Assembly: GCA_963844435.1 (NCBI GenBank)
Contig: CAWJOG010000023.1
Coordinates: 124,001 to 188,000 of the forward strand
From: JBDSLU01 sp963844435
GTDB lineage: Bacteria > Acidobacteriota > Vicinamibacteria > Vicinamibacterales > Vicinamibacteraceae
Direction of reading: 5' to 3'
Length of the DNA stretch: 64,000 nucleotides
The notes under the pieces are model-generated. The model saw only the letters and a program-made list of their open reading frames with translations, was not told where the DNA came from and did not search any database. Within the stretch, counting starts at the first letter, position 1, and each line of letters begins with the position of its first letter. Made by a program: the position numbers and the translations under genes. Positions 20,836 through 28,726 of the stretch are shown piece after piece.

Positions 20836-22196
20836 CACGCCGGCGCCTGCTCATCGTCACCCTGCTCGCCGCGGTCGCCGCGGTCGCCGTCATCGGCGTC
20901 CTCGTCACGATCGTCCAGCACAAGCAGGAGGCGCGGAACCCGTTCTTCCGCGTGGTCGAGCTGAACGACGAGACGGTCGATCCGGCAGTGTGGGGCCGCA
21001 ACTTCCCGTCGCAGTTCGACAGCTACCGGCGGACCGTCGATCAGGTGCGGACGCGTTTCGGTGGGAGCGAGGCGGTGCCGCGGACGCCGACCGCCGTCGA
21101 CCCGCGGTCGGTGGTCGCGCAGTCGAGGCTGGACGAGGATCCGCGCCTCAAGACGATTTGGGCCGGCTACGCCTTCAGCAAGGACTTCCGCGAAGAGCGC
21201 GGTCACGCCTACATGCTCGACGACCAGGTCTATACGGAGCGCCAGGTCGTCAGCAAGCAGCCGGGCACCTGCATTCATTGCCATGCCTCGGTCTACGTGC
21301 CGTACAAGAAGGCGGGCGGCGGCGATCTGTTCAAGGGCTTCGAGACGCTGAACCACATGCCCTACGCCGAGGCGCGCGGGCACGTGAAGTTCCCGGTCGC
21401 CTGCATCGACTGCCACGACCCGTCGTCGATGGCGCTGCGCGTGACGCGGCCGGCGTTCATCGAAGGGATCAGGGCGGCCAAGGCGGTCGCCGGCATCGCC
21501 AACTACGACGTCAACACGATGGCGTCGCGGCAGGAGATGCGGGCGTTCGTGTGCGGCCAGTGCCACGTCGAGTACTACTTCAAGGGCCCGGAGAAGCGGC
21601 TGACGTATCCGTGGTTCAAGGGCCTCAAGGCCGATCAGATCCTGGCCTACTACGAGGAGACCGGCTTCAAGGACTGGACCCACGCCGACACCGGCGCGCC
21701 GGTGCTGAAGGCGCAGCACCCCGAGTTCGAGATGTGGAACCAGGGCATCCACGCCCGCTCGGGCGTGACCTGCGCCGACTGCCACATGCCGTACCAGCGG
21801 GAGGGCGCGCTCAAGGTCAGCGACCATCACGTCCGCAGCCCGCTCCTGAACATCAACCGCGCCTGCCAGACCTGCCACAAGTGGTCGGAGGAGGAGCTGA
21901 GGGCGCGCGCGGAGACGATCCAGATGCGCGTCTTCGAGCTGCGCAACCGGGCGATGGACGCGACCGTCGCGCTGATCGGCGACCTGAAAGCGGCGAAGTC
22001 GGGCGGCGCCGCTGAAGCGGAGCTGCTGGAGGCGCAGAAGCATCACCGCCGCGCGCAGTTCCTGCTGGATTTCGTCGAGGCCGAGAACTCGACGGGATTC
22101 CACGCGCCGGAGGAGGCGGGACGGCTGCTCGCGATCTCGGTCGACGAGGCGCGTCAGGGGCAGATCGCGCTGTTGCGGGCGCGCCCGCGCCAGTGA
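20832..22196 (+). CDS. nrfA: cytochrome c552 nitrite reductase NrfA, CxxCH catalytic-haem type
   Basis: Periplasmic pentahaem enzyme that reduces nitrite to ammonia with six electrons. The 454 residues have an N-terminal signal or anchor helix (LLIVTLLAAVAAVAVIGVLV) and five haem motifs: CIHCH, CIDCH, CGQCH, CADCH and CQTCH. The first, which binds the catalytic haem, is CxxCH instead of the CxxCK of E. coli. Active-site partners are visible: an Arg in SKDFREERGHAYML, the Tyr in CGQCHVEYYF and the His in NQGIHARSGVTCADCHMPY. The gene overlaps nrfH, giving a minimal nrfHA pair for ammonification of nitrite. Confidence 0.95.
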   Translation: MTRRRLLIVTLLAAVAAVAVIGVLVTIVQHKQEARNPFFRVVELNDETVDPAVWGRNFPSQFDSYRRTVDQVRTRFGGSEAVPRTPTAVDPRSVVAQSRLDEDPRLKTIWAGYAFSKDFREERGHAYMLDDQVYTERQVVSKQPGTCIHCHASVYVPYKKAGGGDLFKGFETLNHMPYAEARGHVKFPVACIDCHDPSSMALRVTRPAFIEGIRAAKAVAGIANYDVNTMASRQEMRAFVCGQCHVEYYFKGPEKRLTYPWFKGLKADQILAYYEETGFKDWTHADTGAPVLKAQHPEFEMWNQGIHARSGVTCADCHMPYQREGALKVSDHHVRSPLLNINRACQTCHKWSEEELRARAETIQMRVFELRNRAMDATVALIGDLKAAKSGGAAEAELLEAQKHHRRAQFLLDFVEAENSTGFHAPEEAGRLLAISVDEARQGQIALLRARPRQ

Positions 22197-22200
22197 GACT

Positions 22201-22273
22201 GGCGACGCGGCATCGGCGTCGCCACCGCCCGCGCGCACTCCCGGCGCCGGCCCGCCGCGAAGCAGGCCGGCGC
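22201..22273. terminator. two hairpins between convergent nrfA and PII genes
   Basis: GGCGACGC / GCGTCGCC with a seven-base loop (22201-22223) and GCGCCGGCC / GGCCGGCGC with a 12-base loop (22244-22273) fill the gap between the two stop codons. Neither has a T run. The position suggests transcript ends or stabilising hairpins. The first stem resembles H3 of the interspersed repeat but lacks its TGGGC loop. Confidence 0.4.
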
Positions 22274-22308
22274 GCGGCAGTGACGCCGGGATCGACGGAC
22301 GCCGCCGG

Positions 22309-22635
22309 CTAGTCGGTCTCGCCGGTGCGGATGTTCGTGCTGCTTTCGACCGGGATGACGAAGACCCGCCCGTCACCCACTTCGCCGGTGCGCGCGGCCG
22401 CCGTGATCGCCCGGACGGCCGGCTCGACGAGCTCCGACGGCACCACCGTTTCGATCATCGCCTTCGGCAGCAGTTTGACGTCGTATTCTGCGCCGCGGTA
22501 GGTGGCGGTGTGGCCCTTCTGGCGGCCGTGGCCGCGCACTTCCGTGACCGTCAGGCCCGGCAGATTGAGCTTCTCGAGCGCCGCGGTGACGTCATCGACC
22601 TTGGCGGGCCGCACGATGGCCATTACGAGTTTCAT
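22309..22635 (-). CDS. glnB: nitrogen regulatory protein PII, uridylylatable type
   Basis: 108-residue trimeric signal protein that reports 2-oxoglutarate, ATP/ADP and glutamine status. The T-loop reads RGHGRQKGHTATYRGAEYDV and keeps the Tyr equivalent to Y51, the residue uridylylated by GlnD. The C-terminal signature TGEVGDGRVFVIPVE and the terminal IRTGE are present. GGAGG precedes the ATG at 22635. The start overlaps the glnD stop by four bases, so modifier and target are made together. Targets are likely Amt channels and glutamine synthetase control. Confidence 0.94.
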   Translation of the reverse strand: MKLVMAIVRPAKVDDVTAALEKLNLPGLTVTEVRGHGRQKGHTATYRGAEYDVKLLPKAMIETVVPSELVEPAVRAITAAARTGEVGDGRVFVIPVESSTNIRTGETD

Positions 22636-25223
22636 GAACCCTCCTGGAGCAGACGCTCGAGGTCGACCTTGAGCGCGTGAGAAACCGGCCGCGGCAACTT
22701 GGCGGCCGATTGAGTGAGGTGGAACACGTCGATCGCTCTGTTGCCTTCCGTGGAGATGAGCACGAGGTCGACTTCGCAGCCGTGGCCCGACACGACGCGG
22801 CTGACCCGGTGGAGGAGCCCAGGCGCGTCCTGGGCGACGAGCTCGAGGACGGTGTAGGTCGGGGACTGTTCGTTGTCGACGTGGATGACCGGCGCGACCC
22901 GCACCGGCGTCCGGCGATGCAGCAGGCCCTTCTCCTTCCGCAGCAGCCGCGCCGCGATGTCCTCGCGGCCGGCGACGACCTCCTGCAGCAGCGCCTCGAA
23001 GCGCGTCGGGCCATCCGCGTTGCGGTCGAAGAAGAGCTCGCCGTCGACGAAATGAAAGATGTCCAGGACCAGGCCGCTCCGGCTGGTCATCGCGCTGCCG
23101 CGCAGGATGTCCATGCCGCAGAAGGCGAGGGTGCCGCAGATGTTCGAGAACAGGTGCGGCTTGTCCAGGGCCACCACCGCCAGCTCCCAGGCGTCGCCGC
23201 GGCGATCGAGCAGCAGATGCACCTCGTCGTGGCGGAGGCCGCGGGCGAGGCGGACATGGCGGTAAATCTGGGTCGGGTCGACGCTGACCAGGTAGCGGCG
23301 CGGAAAGCCCTCGAGGACGCGCGACAGCTCGTCGGCGGCGAGGTCCGCCGGCCGGCCGCTTTCGAGGGCAGCCAGCGCCGCTTCGCCGGCGGCAATCGTG
23401 CTGTCGCCGTAGCCATGCGTCAGCTCGTTGTAGGTGCGGACGAAGACCTCCCACAGGAGGTCTTCCTTCCACGGGGTCAGCGTGCCCGGGCCCACTGCGC
23501 CGATGTCGGCCAGCGAGAGCAGGCACAGCATCTGGAGCCGCGTTTCGGTGCCCACCAGGTCGGCGAACTGGCGGATGACGCGGGCATCGGAGTTGTCGCG
23601 CCGGAAGGTGACCCGCGACATCTCGAGATGCTGGACGATCAGGAACTCGACGTCCTGGCGCGTCTCGCCGTCGAGATCGAGCTCGTCGAAGATGATCTGC
23701 GCCATCCGCGCGCTCTCCTCGGCGTGGTTCTCATCCTTCCACTTGCCGATGTCGTGCAGCAGCAGGGCCAGCACCAGCCGCTCGGGCGAGTGCAGTTCGG
23801 CGAGCAGGTCGGCGAACCGAGGGCGCTTCGACGGCTTCGTGACCAGCCGCTCGATGCCACGCACCGTCAGCAGCGTGTGCTCGTCGACGGTGTACTTGTG
23901 GTAGAAGTCGCGGATCATCCGGCCGCTGATGCGCCCGAAGCCGGTGATCAGGCGCTCGAGCAGCCGGCAGTCGTGCATCGCGCTGAGGGTCGCGTACAGC
24001 CCGCGCCGCGGCCGCAGCAGCTGAGTGAAACGATGCCGCGCCTCCGGCGACGGCAGCAGATCGGCGAGCGCGTAGCGGCTGCCGCGGCTGTCCATGAGCC
24101 CCAGCGTCTCAGGCGCAACCGTCGCCCCGTGCTCGAGCGCCGCTTCGAAGACGCCGAGCCATGAGGCCGGTTCCGCCGACGCGCGCGCCGCATCGATGAA
24201 CCGGATCGCGCCACCGGCGAGCTCGATGTTCGCGCCGACCGGTACCGCCAGCGCCTGGGGAGCCGGCGTCACCCGGGCCACGGCCGTTTCGAGCGCCCGC
24301 GCCACCGTGCGCGCGTGAGCGAAGTAGCGGCTCATCAACGCTTCGACGCGCTGGGTCGGATCGGCGCCGGGGAAGCGCAGGCGCTCGGCGACGCGCTCCT
24401 GCAGCTCGTGGCCGAGGATGTTGGAGTTGCGCCGCGCGGCCAGGTGGAGGATGCCGCGCACGCGCAGGAGGAAGTTCTCGGCCTGTTCGAGGTCGTCCTC
24501 GTCGATCGCCGCCGGATCGTGCGCCAGCGAGGCGAGCAGGCGGGCGGCCACGATGTCGCGGAGGCCGCCCGGCGCCTCCTTGATGTCCGGCTCGAGCTGG
24601 TAGATCGTGTCGTTGAACGTGTCGTAGCGAGCAGTCGTCAGCCGCAGCAGCGCCTCGATGACCTGCTCGCGCGCCTTGCCGGTCAGGCTGGGGCCGCGGC
24701 GATCGATGTACGCGAAGAGGGCGGGGCTGCCCGCGAGCAGGCGCGCGTCGGCCTGCGAGAGCAGGAACGTCGGGTTGTCGACTTCGATCGTCAGCGCTTC
24801 GTCGAGGGTCCGCACCTGATGGCCGACGGTCAGGCCGAGGTCCCAGAGCGGATGGAGCACGCCCTTGAGGAATGCCTCTTCGGCGGTACCGATGTCGCCG
24901 GCGAAGACGAGCAGCAGATCGACGTCCGAGTGCGGCGACAGCGCCCGGCGCCCATAGCCGCCGAGCGCCGCGACGGCCATGTTGACCGGCGACGCGGCGA
25001 GCGCCGACCCGACCAGGCCGCGGATCAGGTCGTCCATGTGATCGGAGAACCGCGCGTGCGCCGCGCGGCCGCCCAGGCCACGCTCGATGGCGGTGGTGAA
25101 CTGCTCGCGGGCCGACGCGAGGAGCGCACGTGACCGCCGTCGATCGTCGGCCGGAGTCTCATCGCGCATGCTGGCGCCCGCCATGGTGTCGAGGGAGAAG
25201 GCTCCCGCCGTCAGGCCAAGCAT
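22632..25223 (-). CDS. glnD: bifunctional PII uridylyltransferase / uridylyl-removing enzyme GlnD
   Basis: 863 residues, close to the 890 of E. coli. The nucleotidyltransferase site is GGYGRRALSPHSDVDLL at about residues 88-104. The HD hydrolase site is LLLHDIGKWKDENHAEE near 487. Two C-terminal ACT domains bind glutamine, the last beginning near SPTYTVLELVAQDAPGLLHR. It adds UMP to the neighbouring PII when glutamine is low and removes it when high. Later in-frame ATGs at 25184 and 25169 are possible starts, and none has a good Shine-Dalgarno. The frame is intact throughout, unlike many neighbours. Confidence 0.95.
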   Translation of the reverse strand: MLGLTAGAFSLDTMAGASMRDETPADDRRRSRALLASAREQFTTAIERGLGGRAAHARFSDHMDDLIRGLVGSALAASPVNMAVAALGGYGRRALSPHSDVDLLLVFAGDIGTAEEAFLKGVLHPLWDLGLTVGHQVRTLDEALTIEVDNPTFLLSQADARLLAGSPALFAYIDRRGPSLTGKAREQVIEALLRLTTARYDTFNDTIYQLEPDIKEAPGGLRDIVAARLLASLAHDPAAIDEDDLEQAENFLLRVRGILHLAARRNSNILGHELQERVAERLRFPGADPTQRVEALMSRYFAHARTVARALETAVARVTPAPQALAVPVGANIELAGGAIRFIDAARASAEPASWLGVFEAALEHGATVAPETLGLMDSRGSRYALADLLPSPEARHRFTQLLRPRRGLYATLSAMHDCRLLERLITGFGRISGRMIRDFYHKYTVDEHTLLTVRGIERLVTKPSKRPRFADLLAELHSPERLVLALLLHDIGKWKDENHAEESARMAQIIFDELDLDGETRQDVEFLIVQHLEMSRVTFRRDNSDARVIRQFADLVGTETRLQMLCLLSLADIGAVGPGTLTPWKEDLLWEVFVRTYNELTHGYGDSTIAAGEAALAALESGRPADLAADELSRVLEGFPRRYLVSVDPTQIYRHVRLARGLRHDEVHLLLDRRGDAWELAVVALDKPHLFSNICGTLAFCGMDILRGSAMTSRSGLVLDIFHFVDGELFFDRNADGPTRFEALLQEVVAGREDIAARLLRKEKGLLHRRTPVRVAPVIHVDNEQSPTYTVLELVAQDAPGLLHRVSRVVSGHGCEVDLVLISTEGNRAIDVFHLTQSAAKLPRPVSHALKVDLERLLQEGS

Positions 25224-25331
25224 ATGTCAAGAGACACGAGGCTCCGGCGCGCGCGTCCCTGTCGCGCGCCCGGAGGATGTGGCGGCCCGACGCCGCGGGT
25301 CGGTAGACCCACGGCGCCGGATACGAGCGGA

Positions 25332-27041
25332 TCAGGCTTCCGCGCTCGGGTGGAAGTCGGGGTAGGCGACGTTGCCGTGCTCGCCGTAGTCGAGGCCTTC
25401 CGTTTCCTCTGCGGCCGAGACGCGGATGCCGATCGTGGCCTTCAGCAGGAACCACGTCGCAGATGCCGCGATGAACACGAACGCTCCGACGGCGACGATG
25501 CCGATGATCTGCGGCATCAGCTGCGCCGTGCCTCCGCCCATGAAGAGGCCCGCCTTGACGGCGGCCGCGGCCGGACACACCGTGGGGTCGGCGAAGAGGC
25601 CGACGCACAGCGTGCCGAAGACGCCGTTCACGAGGTGGACCGACGTGGCGCCGACCGGATCGTCGAGCTTCATCTTGTCGAAGAACAGCACGGCGAAGAC
25701 CACGAGCACGCCGGCGATGAGGCCGATGAGCAGCGCGGTGCCCATGCCGACGAAGGCGCACGGCGCGGTGATGGCCACCAGGCCGGCGAGGCCGCCATTG
25801 AGCGTCATGCTCAGGTCCGGTTTACCGCCGATCTTCCAGATCGTGATCAGCGCGCTGAGCGACGCGGCCGCGGCGGCCGTGTTGGTCGTGACCGCGATGT
25901 GGCCGATCGACGCCCAGTCCGCGGCCATCGTCGAGCCCGGGTTGAACCCGAACCAGCCGAACCAGAGCACGAACACACCGATCGTCGCCGACGTCATGCT
26001 GTGGCCGGGAATCGGGATGACCTTGCCGTCCTTGTACCGGCCGATGCGCGGGCCCAGGATCCAGATGCCGGCGAGGGCCGCCCAGCCGCCGATCGAGTGG
26101 ACGACGGTCGATCCGGCGAAGTCGAACATGCCGCGCTGCGCCAGCCAGCCGCCTCCCCAGATCCAGTGGCCGCGCGATCGGATAGATCGACGCCGATCAT
26201 CACGAACGAGAAGAGCCATGAAGGCCGAGAACTTGATGCGCTCGGCGACGGCGCCCGAGACGATCGTGCCGGCGGTGCCGGCGAACACGAGCTGGAAGAA
26301 GAACTTCGTCCAGAGCGGCGTGCCCGTCCAGTTCAGCGCGCTGTAGACGCCCTGGTAGTCCTTGCCGGTGAGCGGACTGTTGTCGGGGCCGCCGACGAAG
26401 AACAGGCCCTGCATGCCGATGTAGGGGCTGCCGTCGCCGAACATGAGGCCGAAGCCGAGGACGAGGAAGGCGATCGACGACACGCGAAGACGATGTAGTT
26501 CTTCGCCAGGATGTTGACCGCGTTCTTGGCCCGGCACAGGCCGCTCTCGACCAGCGCGAAGCCGAGGTTCATGAAGAACACCATGAACCCGGTGATCAGC
26601 GTCCAGATCGTGTCGAGCGCCACCTTGGTGTTGTCGATGACCGGCGCGGCAGGCGCGGCGGCGTCCTGCGCGCCGACCCGCATCGCCTGCGTGAATGACA
26701 GCGAACGCGACCAGCGTGAACGCCGTCCGCTTCAGCACCACGGAGGGGTAGCGCCTGGCGAGGCCGAACAGCAGCGCGCCGGCGCACAGCGTGAGCACGA
26801 CATGGAGCGGCACCACGCTCGTGTCGGTGAGCGCGCTTCGTGCGGCGTCGCCCACGACTCCGGCGATCGGCAGTTGCGTGCCGACCGCCGCCGCGGCAGC
26901 CGTTCCGAGCAGGCTCAGCGCCGCCACGGCCATGACGCGCGGTCGCGGCCAGCGTTCGCGTGTGGCGGCCGCGACGGGCCGCGCCGGAGTTATCGGGTTC
27001 CTGGGTGTGGGTGACAAGCCGCTCGCAGCGCTCACGTGCAT
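25332..27041 (-). CDS. amt: Amt-family ammonium channel with an N-terminal extension, several frame breaks
   Basis: Ammonium transporter of about 570 residues, longer than the usual 400-450. The core has the twin-His pore: FAGSTVVHSIGGWAALAG and GATSVHLVNGVFGTLCVG. Other family blocks are WTLITGFMVFFMNLGFALVE, GFNPGSTMAAD and the C-terminal TEGLDYGEHGNVAYPD. Before the core lie about 115 residues with two hydrophobic stretches (VMAVAALSLLGTAAAAAVG and VVPLHVVLTLCAGALLFGLA). AAGGAGAG a few bases before the ATG at 27041 supports this long start. Frame breaks lie near 26690 and 26490, and a compensating pair lies near 26205 and 26170. A second Amt is at 28727. Confidence 0.85.
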   Translation of the reverse strand: MHVSAASGLSPTPRNPITPARPVAAATRERWPRPRVMAVAALSLLGTAAAAAVGTQLPIAGVVGDAARSALTDTSVVPLHVVLTLCAGALLFGLARRYPSVVLKRTAFTLVAFAVIHAGDAGRRAGRRRACRAGHRQHQGGARHDLDADHRVHGVLHEPRLRAGRERPVPGQERGQHPGEELHRLRVSSIAFLVLGFGLMFGDGSPYIGMQGLFFVGGPDNSPLTGKDYQGVYSALNWTGTPLWTKFFFQLVFAGTAGTIVSGAVAERIKFSAFMALLVRDDRRRSIRSRGHWIWGGGWLAQRGMFDFAGSTVVHSIGGWAALAGIWILGPRIGRYKDGKVIPIPGHSMTSATIGVFVLWFGWFGFNPGSTMAADWASIGHIAVTTNTAAAAASLSALITIWKIGGKPDLSMTLNGGLAGLVAITAPCAFVGMGTALLIGLIAGVLVVFAVLFFDKMKLDDPVGATSVHLVNGVFGTLCVGLFADPTVCPAAAAVKAGLFMGGGTAQLMPQIIGIVAVGAFVFIAASATWFLLKATIGIRVSAAEETEGLDYGEHGNVAYPDFHPSAEA

Positions 27042-27144
27042 CGTCTCTCCTTGCGTCCGGTTGCCATGCGAATGGGCCGGGCCGTTGCCTCGCGACGCGT
27101 GACCGCGTCACGGCCTTCATGCTCGAGCTTGAAGGCTGGCGCAG

Positions 27145-27181
27145 AGTGTAGACGTGTCCGTGTCGAAAATGCAAATTTTCG
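27145..27181 (-). promoter_or_regulatory. possible promoter and dyad upstream of the first amt gene
   Basis: The 354-base gap between amt1 and moaA is AT-richer than its surroundings around 27160-27270. CGAAAAT / ATTTTCG around GCAA (27164-27181) is a perfect seven-base dyad. On the minus strand TTGCAT (27169-27174) and TACACT (27145-27150) are 18 bases apart and could be -35 and -10. The dyad would overlap the -35. No clear sigma-54 site was found, and the rest of the gap shows no gene. Confidence 0.35.
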
Positions 27182-27395
27182 CGCGCAGTCGGCAGAATAT
27201 GCCGCTCATCGTGCCGACTCGTCTGGCAGGCCATGCAGAATCGGCAGATTTCAAGTCAAGTCCATTTCCTGGACCTTTTGGCCCTCGTCTTCGGGGCCGC
27301 GCTCGCCCTGGAACGGGCTACGCATGCCGTCGGGGCTTCCAGCCGCCGACGCAACGGCTGTCGCCTGACGCCACGCGATAGGAATGCTGCGGGCG

Positions 27396-28415
27396 TCAGC
27401 CGCCGCGGGTGTGCATTTCGAGGTGCGGCTCGGCGCGGAGCGCCTCGCGGGGGATGAGCGCGGCCCGATCTTCGATTGCGAGACGGGCTTCGGCGCCGCG
27501 ATCGACGCGGCGCGTCCAGGTGTCGCGAATCAGCGTCGCGAGATCGGCATCGCTCGTCCCGCTTCGCAGCGGTCCGCGCAGATTGAGGCCACCCGTCGCA
27601 TACAGGCAGGTGAGGAGCTGGCCGTCTGCCGTCAGCCGGGCCCGATCGCAATCACCGCAGAACGGCTGGGTGGTCGACGCGATGATGCCGAGTGTCTGTC
27701 CGTTCGGCAGCGCATAGCGCGTTGCCGGCGCGTGGCGCGGCTGTCCAATCGGCGTCATCCGCCCGAACGCGCGCTCGAGCCGCGCCGCGATCTCGGTCCG
27801 GGGCACGACCCGGGAGGCCGACCAATGCGTCGCGCCGCCCACGTCCATGTATTCGATGAAGCGGATTTCGCCGCCGACGCGGCCGGCGTACTCGACGAGC
27901 GCCGGCAGTTCGTCGTCGTTCTCGCCCCGGATGACGACGGTATCGAGCTTGACCGTGCCGAATACGCCCACGGCGGCCGCAATGCCGGCGAGGACCGCGT
28001 CGAGGTCACGCGATCGTGACAGGCGCAGGAACCGTTCGGCGTCCAGCGTGTCGAGGCTGACGGTGACGCGATCGAGGCCGGCAGCCCGCAGCGCCGCCGC
28101 CTGTGCGGCCAGATGGACGCCGTTGGTCGTGAGCGCGCGCTCCTCGAGGCCCGGTCGGCGAGCGAGCCGGCCTACCAGGCCGGGGAGATCGCGGCGGAGG
28201 AGAGGCTCGCCACCGGTGAGCCGCACGCGCTCCACGCCCAGCGATACGAAGATCGAGACGAGCCGGTCGATCTCCTCGAAGGTCAGCAGATCCGCCCGCG
28301 GCAGCCAGACGTATTCCGTCTCCGGCATGCAGTAGGCGCAGCGAAGGTTGCAGCGATCGGTCACCGACACGCGCAGCGTGCCGAGCGGTCGCCCGAATCC
28401 ATCCGTGGTCCCCAT
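27396..28415 (-). CDS. moaA: GTP 3',8-cyclase MoaA
   Basis: First enzyme of molybdenum cofactor synthesis, a radical SAM protein that rearranges GTP. Of 339 residues, the N-terminal cluster site is RCNLRCAYCMPE. SAM-binding LTGGEPLLRRDLP and the C-terminal second cluster site FCGDCDRARLTADGQLLTCL follow. The protein ends in Gly-Gly (EMHTRGG), which MoaA needs for activity. No other moa gene is in the window, but MsrP at 287 is a molybdoenzyme that needs this pathway. A CATAAT hexamer is eight bases before the ATG. Confidence 0.95.
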   Translation of the reverse strand: MGTTDGFGRPLGTLRVSVTDRCNLRCAYCMPETEYVWLPRADLLTFEEIDRLVSIFVSLGVERVRLTGGEPLLRRDLPGLVGRLARRPGLEERALTTNGVHLAAQAAALRAAGLDRVTVSLDTLDAERFLRLSRSRDLDAVLAGIAAAVGVFGTVKLDTVVIRGENDDELPALVEYAGRVGGEIRFIEYMDVGGATHWSASRVVPRTEIAARLERAFGRMTPIGQPRHAPATRYALPNGQTLGIIASTTQPFCGDCDRARLTADGQLLTCLYATGGLNLRGPLRSGTSDADLATLIRDTWTRRVDRGAEARLAIEDRAALIPREALRAEPHLEMHTRGG

Positions 28416-28423
28416 CCCACTCG

Positions 28424-28429
28424 ATTATG
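28424..28429 (-). promoter_or_regulatory. -10-like hexamer of moaA
   Basis: CATAAT on the minus strand, eight bases from the moaA ATG, with no Shine-Dalgarno between. The -35 region is weak. A leaderless transcript is likely. Confidence 0.4.
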
Positions 28430-28533
28430 GCATTGGGGCCGGGCGGAGTCCGCGCTGTCGGGCCGCGTGCCGTGCGACACCCGGACGGGCTGTGTCGTCT
28501 TTTTGGACTGTTTCTTGAGTCTGTCGTTCAAAA

Positions 28534-28550
28534 TGTGCTCAATTCGCACA
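28534..28550. promoter_or_regulatory. dyad in the moaA / amt2 intergenic region
   Basis: The 311 bases between moaA and the second amt gene include an AT-rich core (about 28490-28630), unlike the rest of the window. TGTGC / GCACA around TCAATTC forms a 17-base dyad that looks like a regulator site and has the TGT-N11-ACA spacing of GlnR/TnrA sites, but inner positions do not fit. No convincing promoter boxes could be assigned. Confidence 0.3.
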
Positions 28551-28726
28551 ACATTGTCGACGGTGTTGCCATCTCTTTCAATTATGGCGCTCATTCGCGA
28601 AAGAATCGTTGCGCAGTCTGCAGCGTCGGCAGTACGTTCTTGTCGGTTGTCGCGGCCACCGTGCCGGTGCTAATGCCGGCCGGCTGGGGCGTTGAAGAGA
28701 CTGCATCGCGGTAGGAGGAGAACGTA

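Noticed and set aside
27230..27310. GGCCC...GGGGCC and GTCC...GGAC hairpins as a moaA terminator
   Set aside because: The stems are short or interrupted and no T run follows on the minus strand, so I do not call a terminator.
28361..28594. A 77-codon minus-strand frame beginning MSAIIERDGNTVDNVV, upstream of moaA
   Set aside because: Its first half lies in the AT-rich promoter region with codons unlike those of the window, and its second half overlaps the moaA start. No family is recognised.
28420..28720. Sigma-54 promoter upstream of amtB
   Set aside because: No TGGCAC-N5-TTGC match could be found on the plus strand; GGCGC and TTGC stretches are wrongly spaced.
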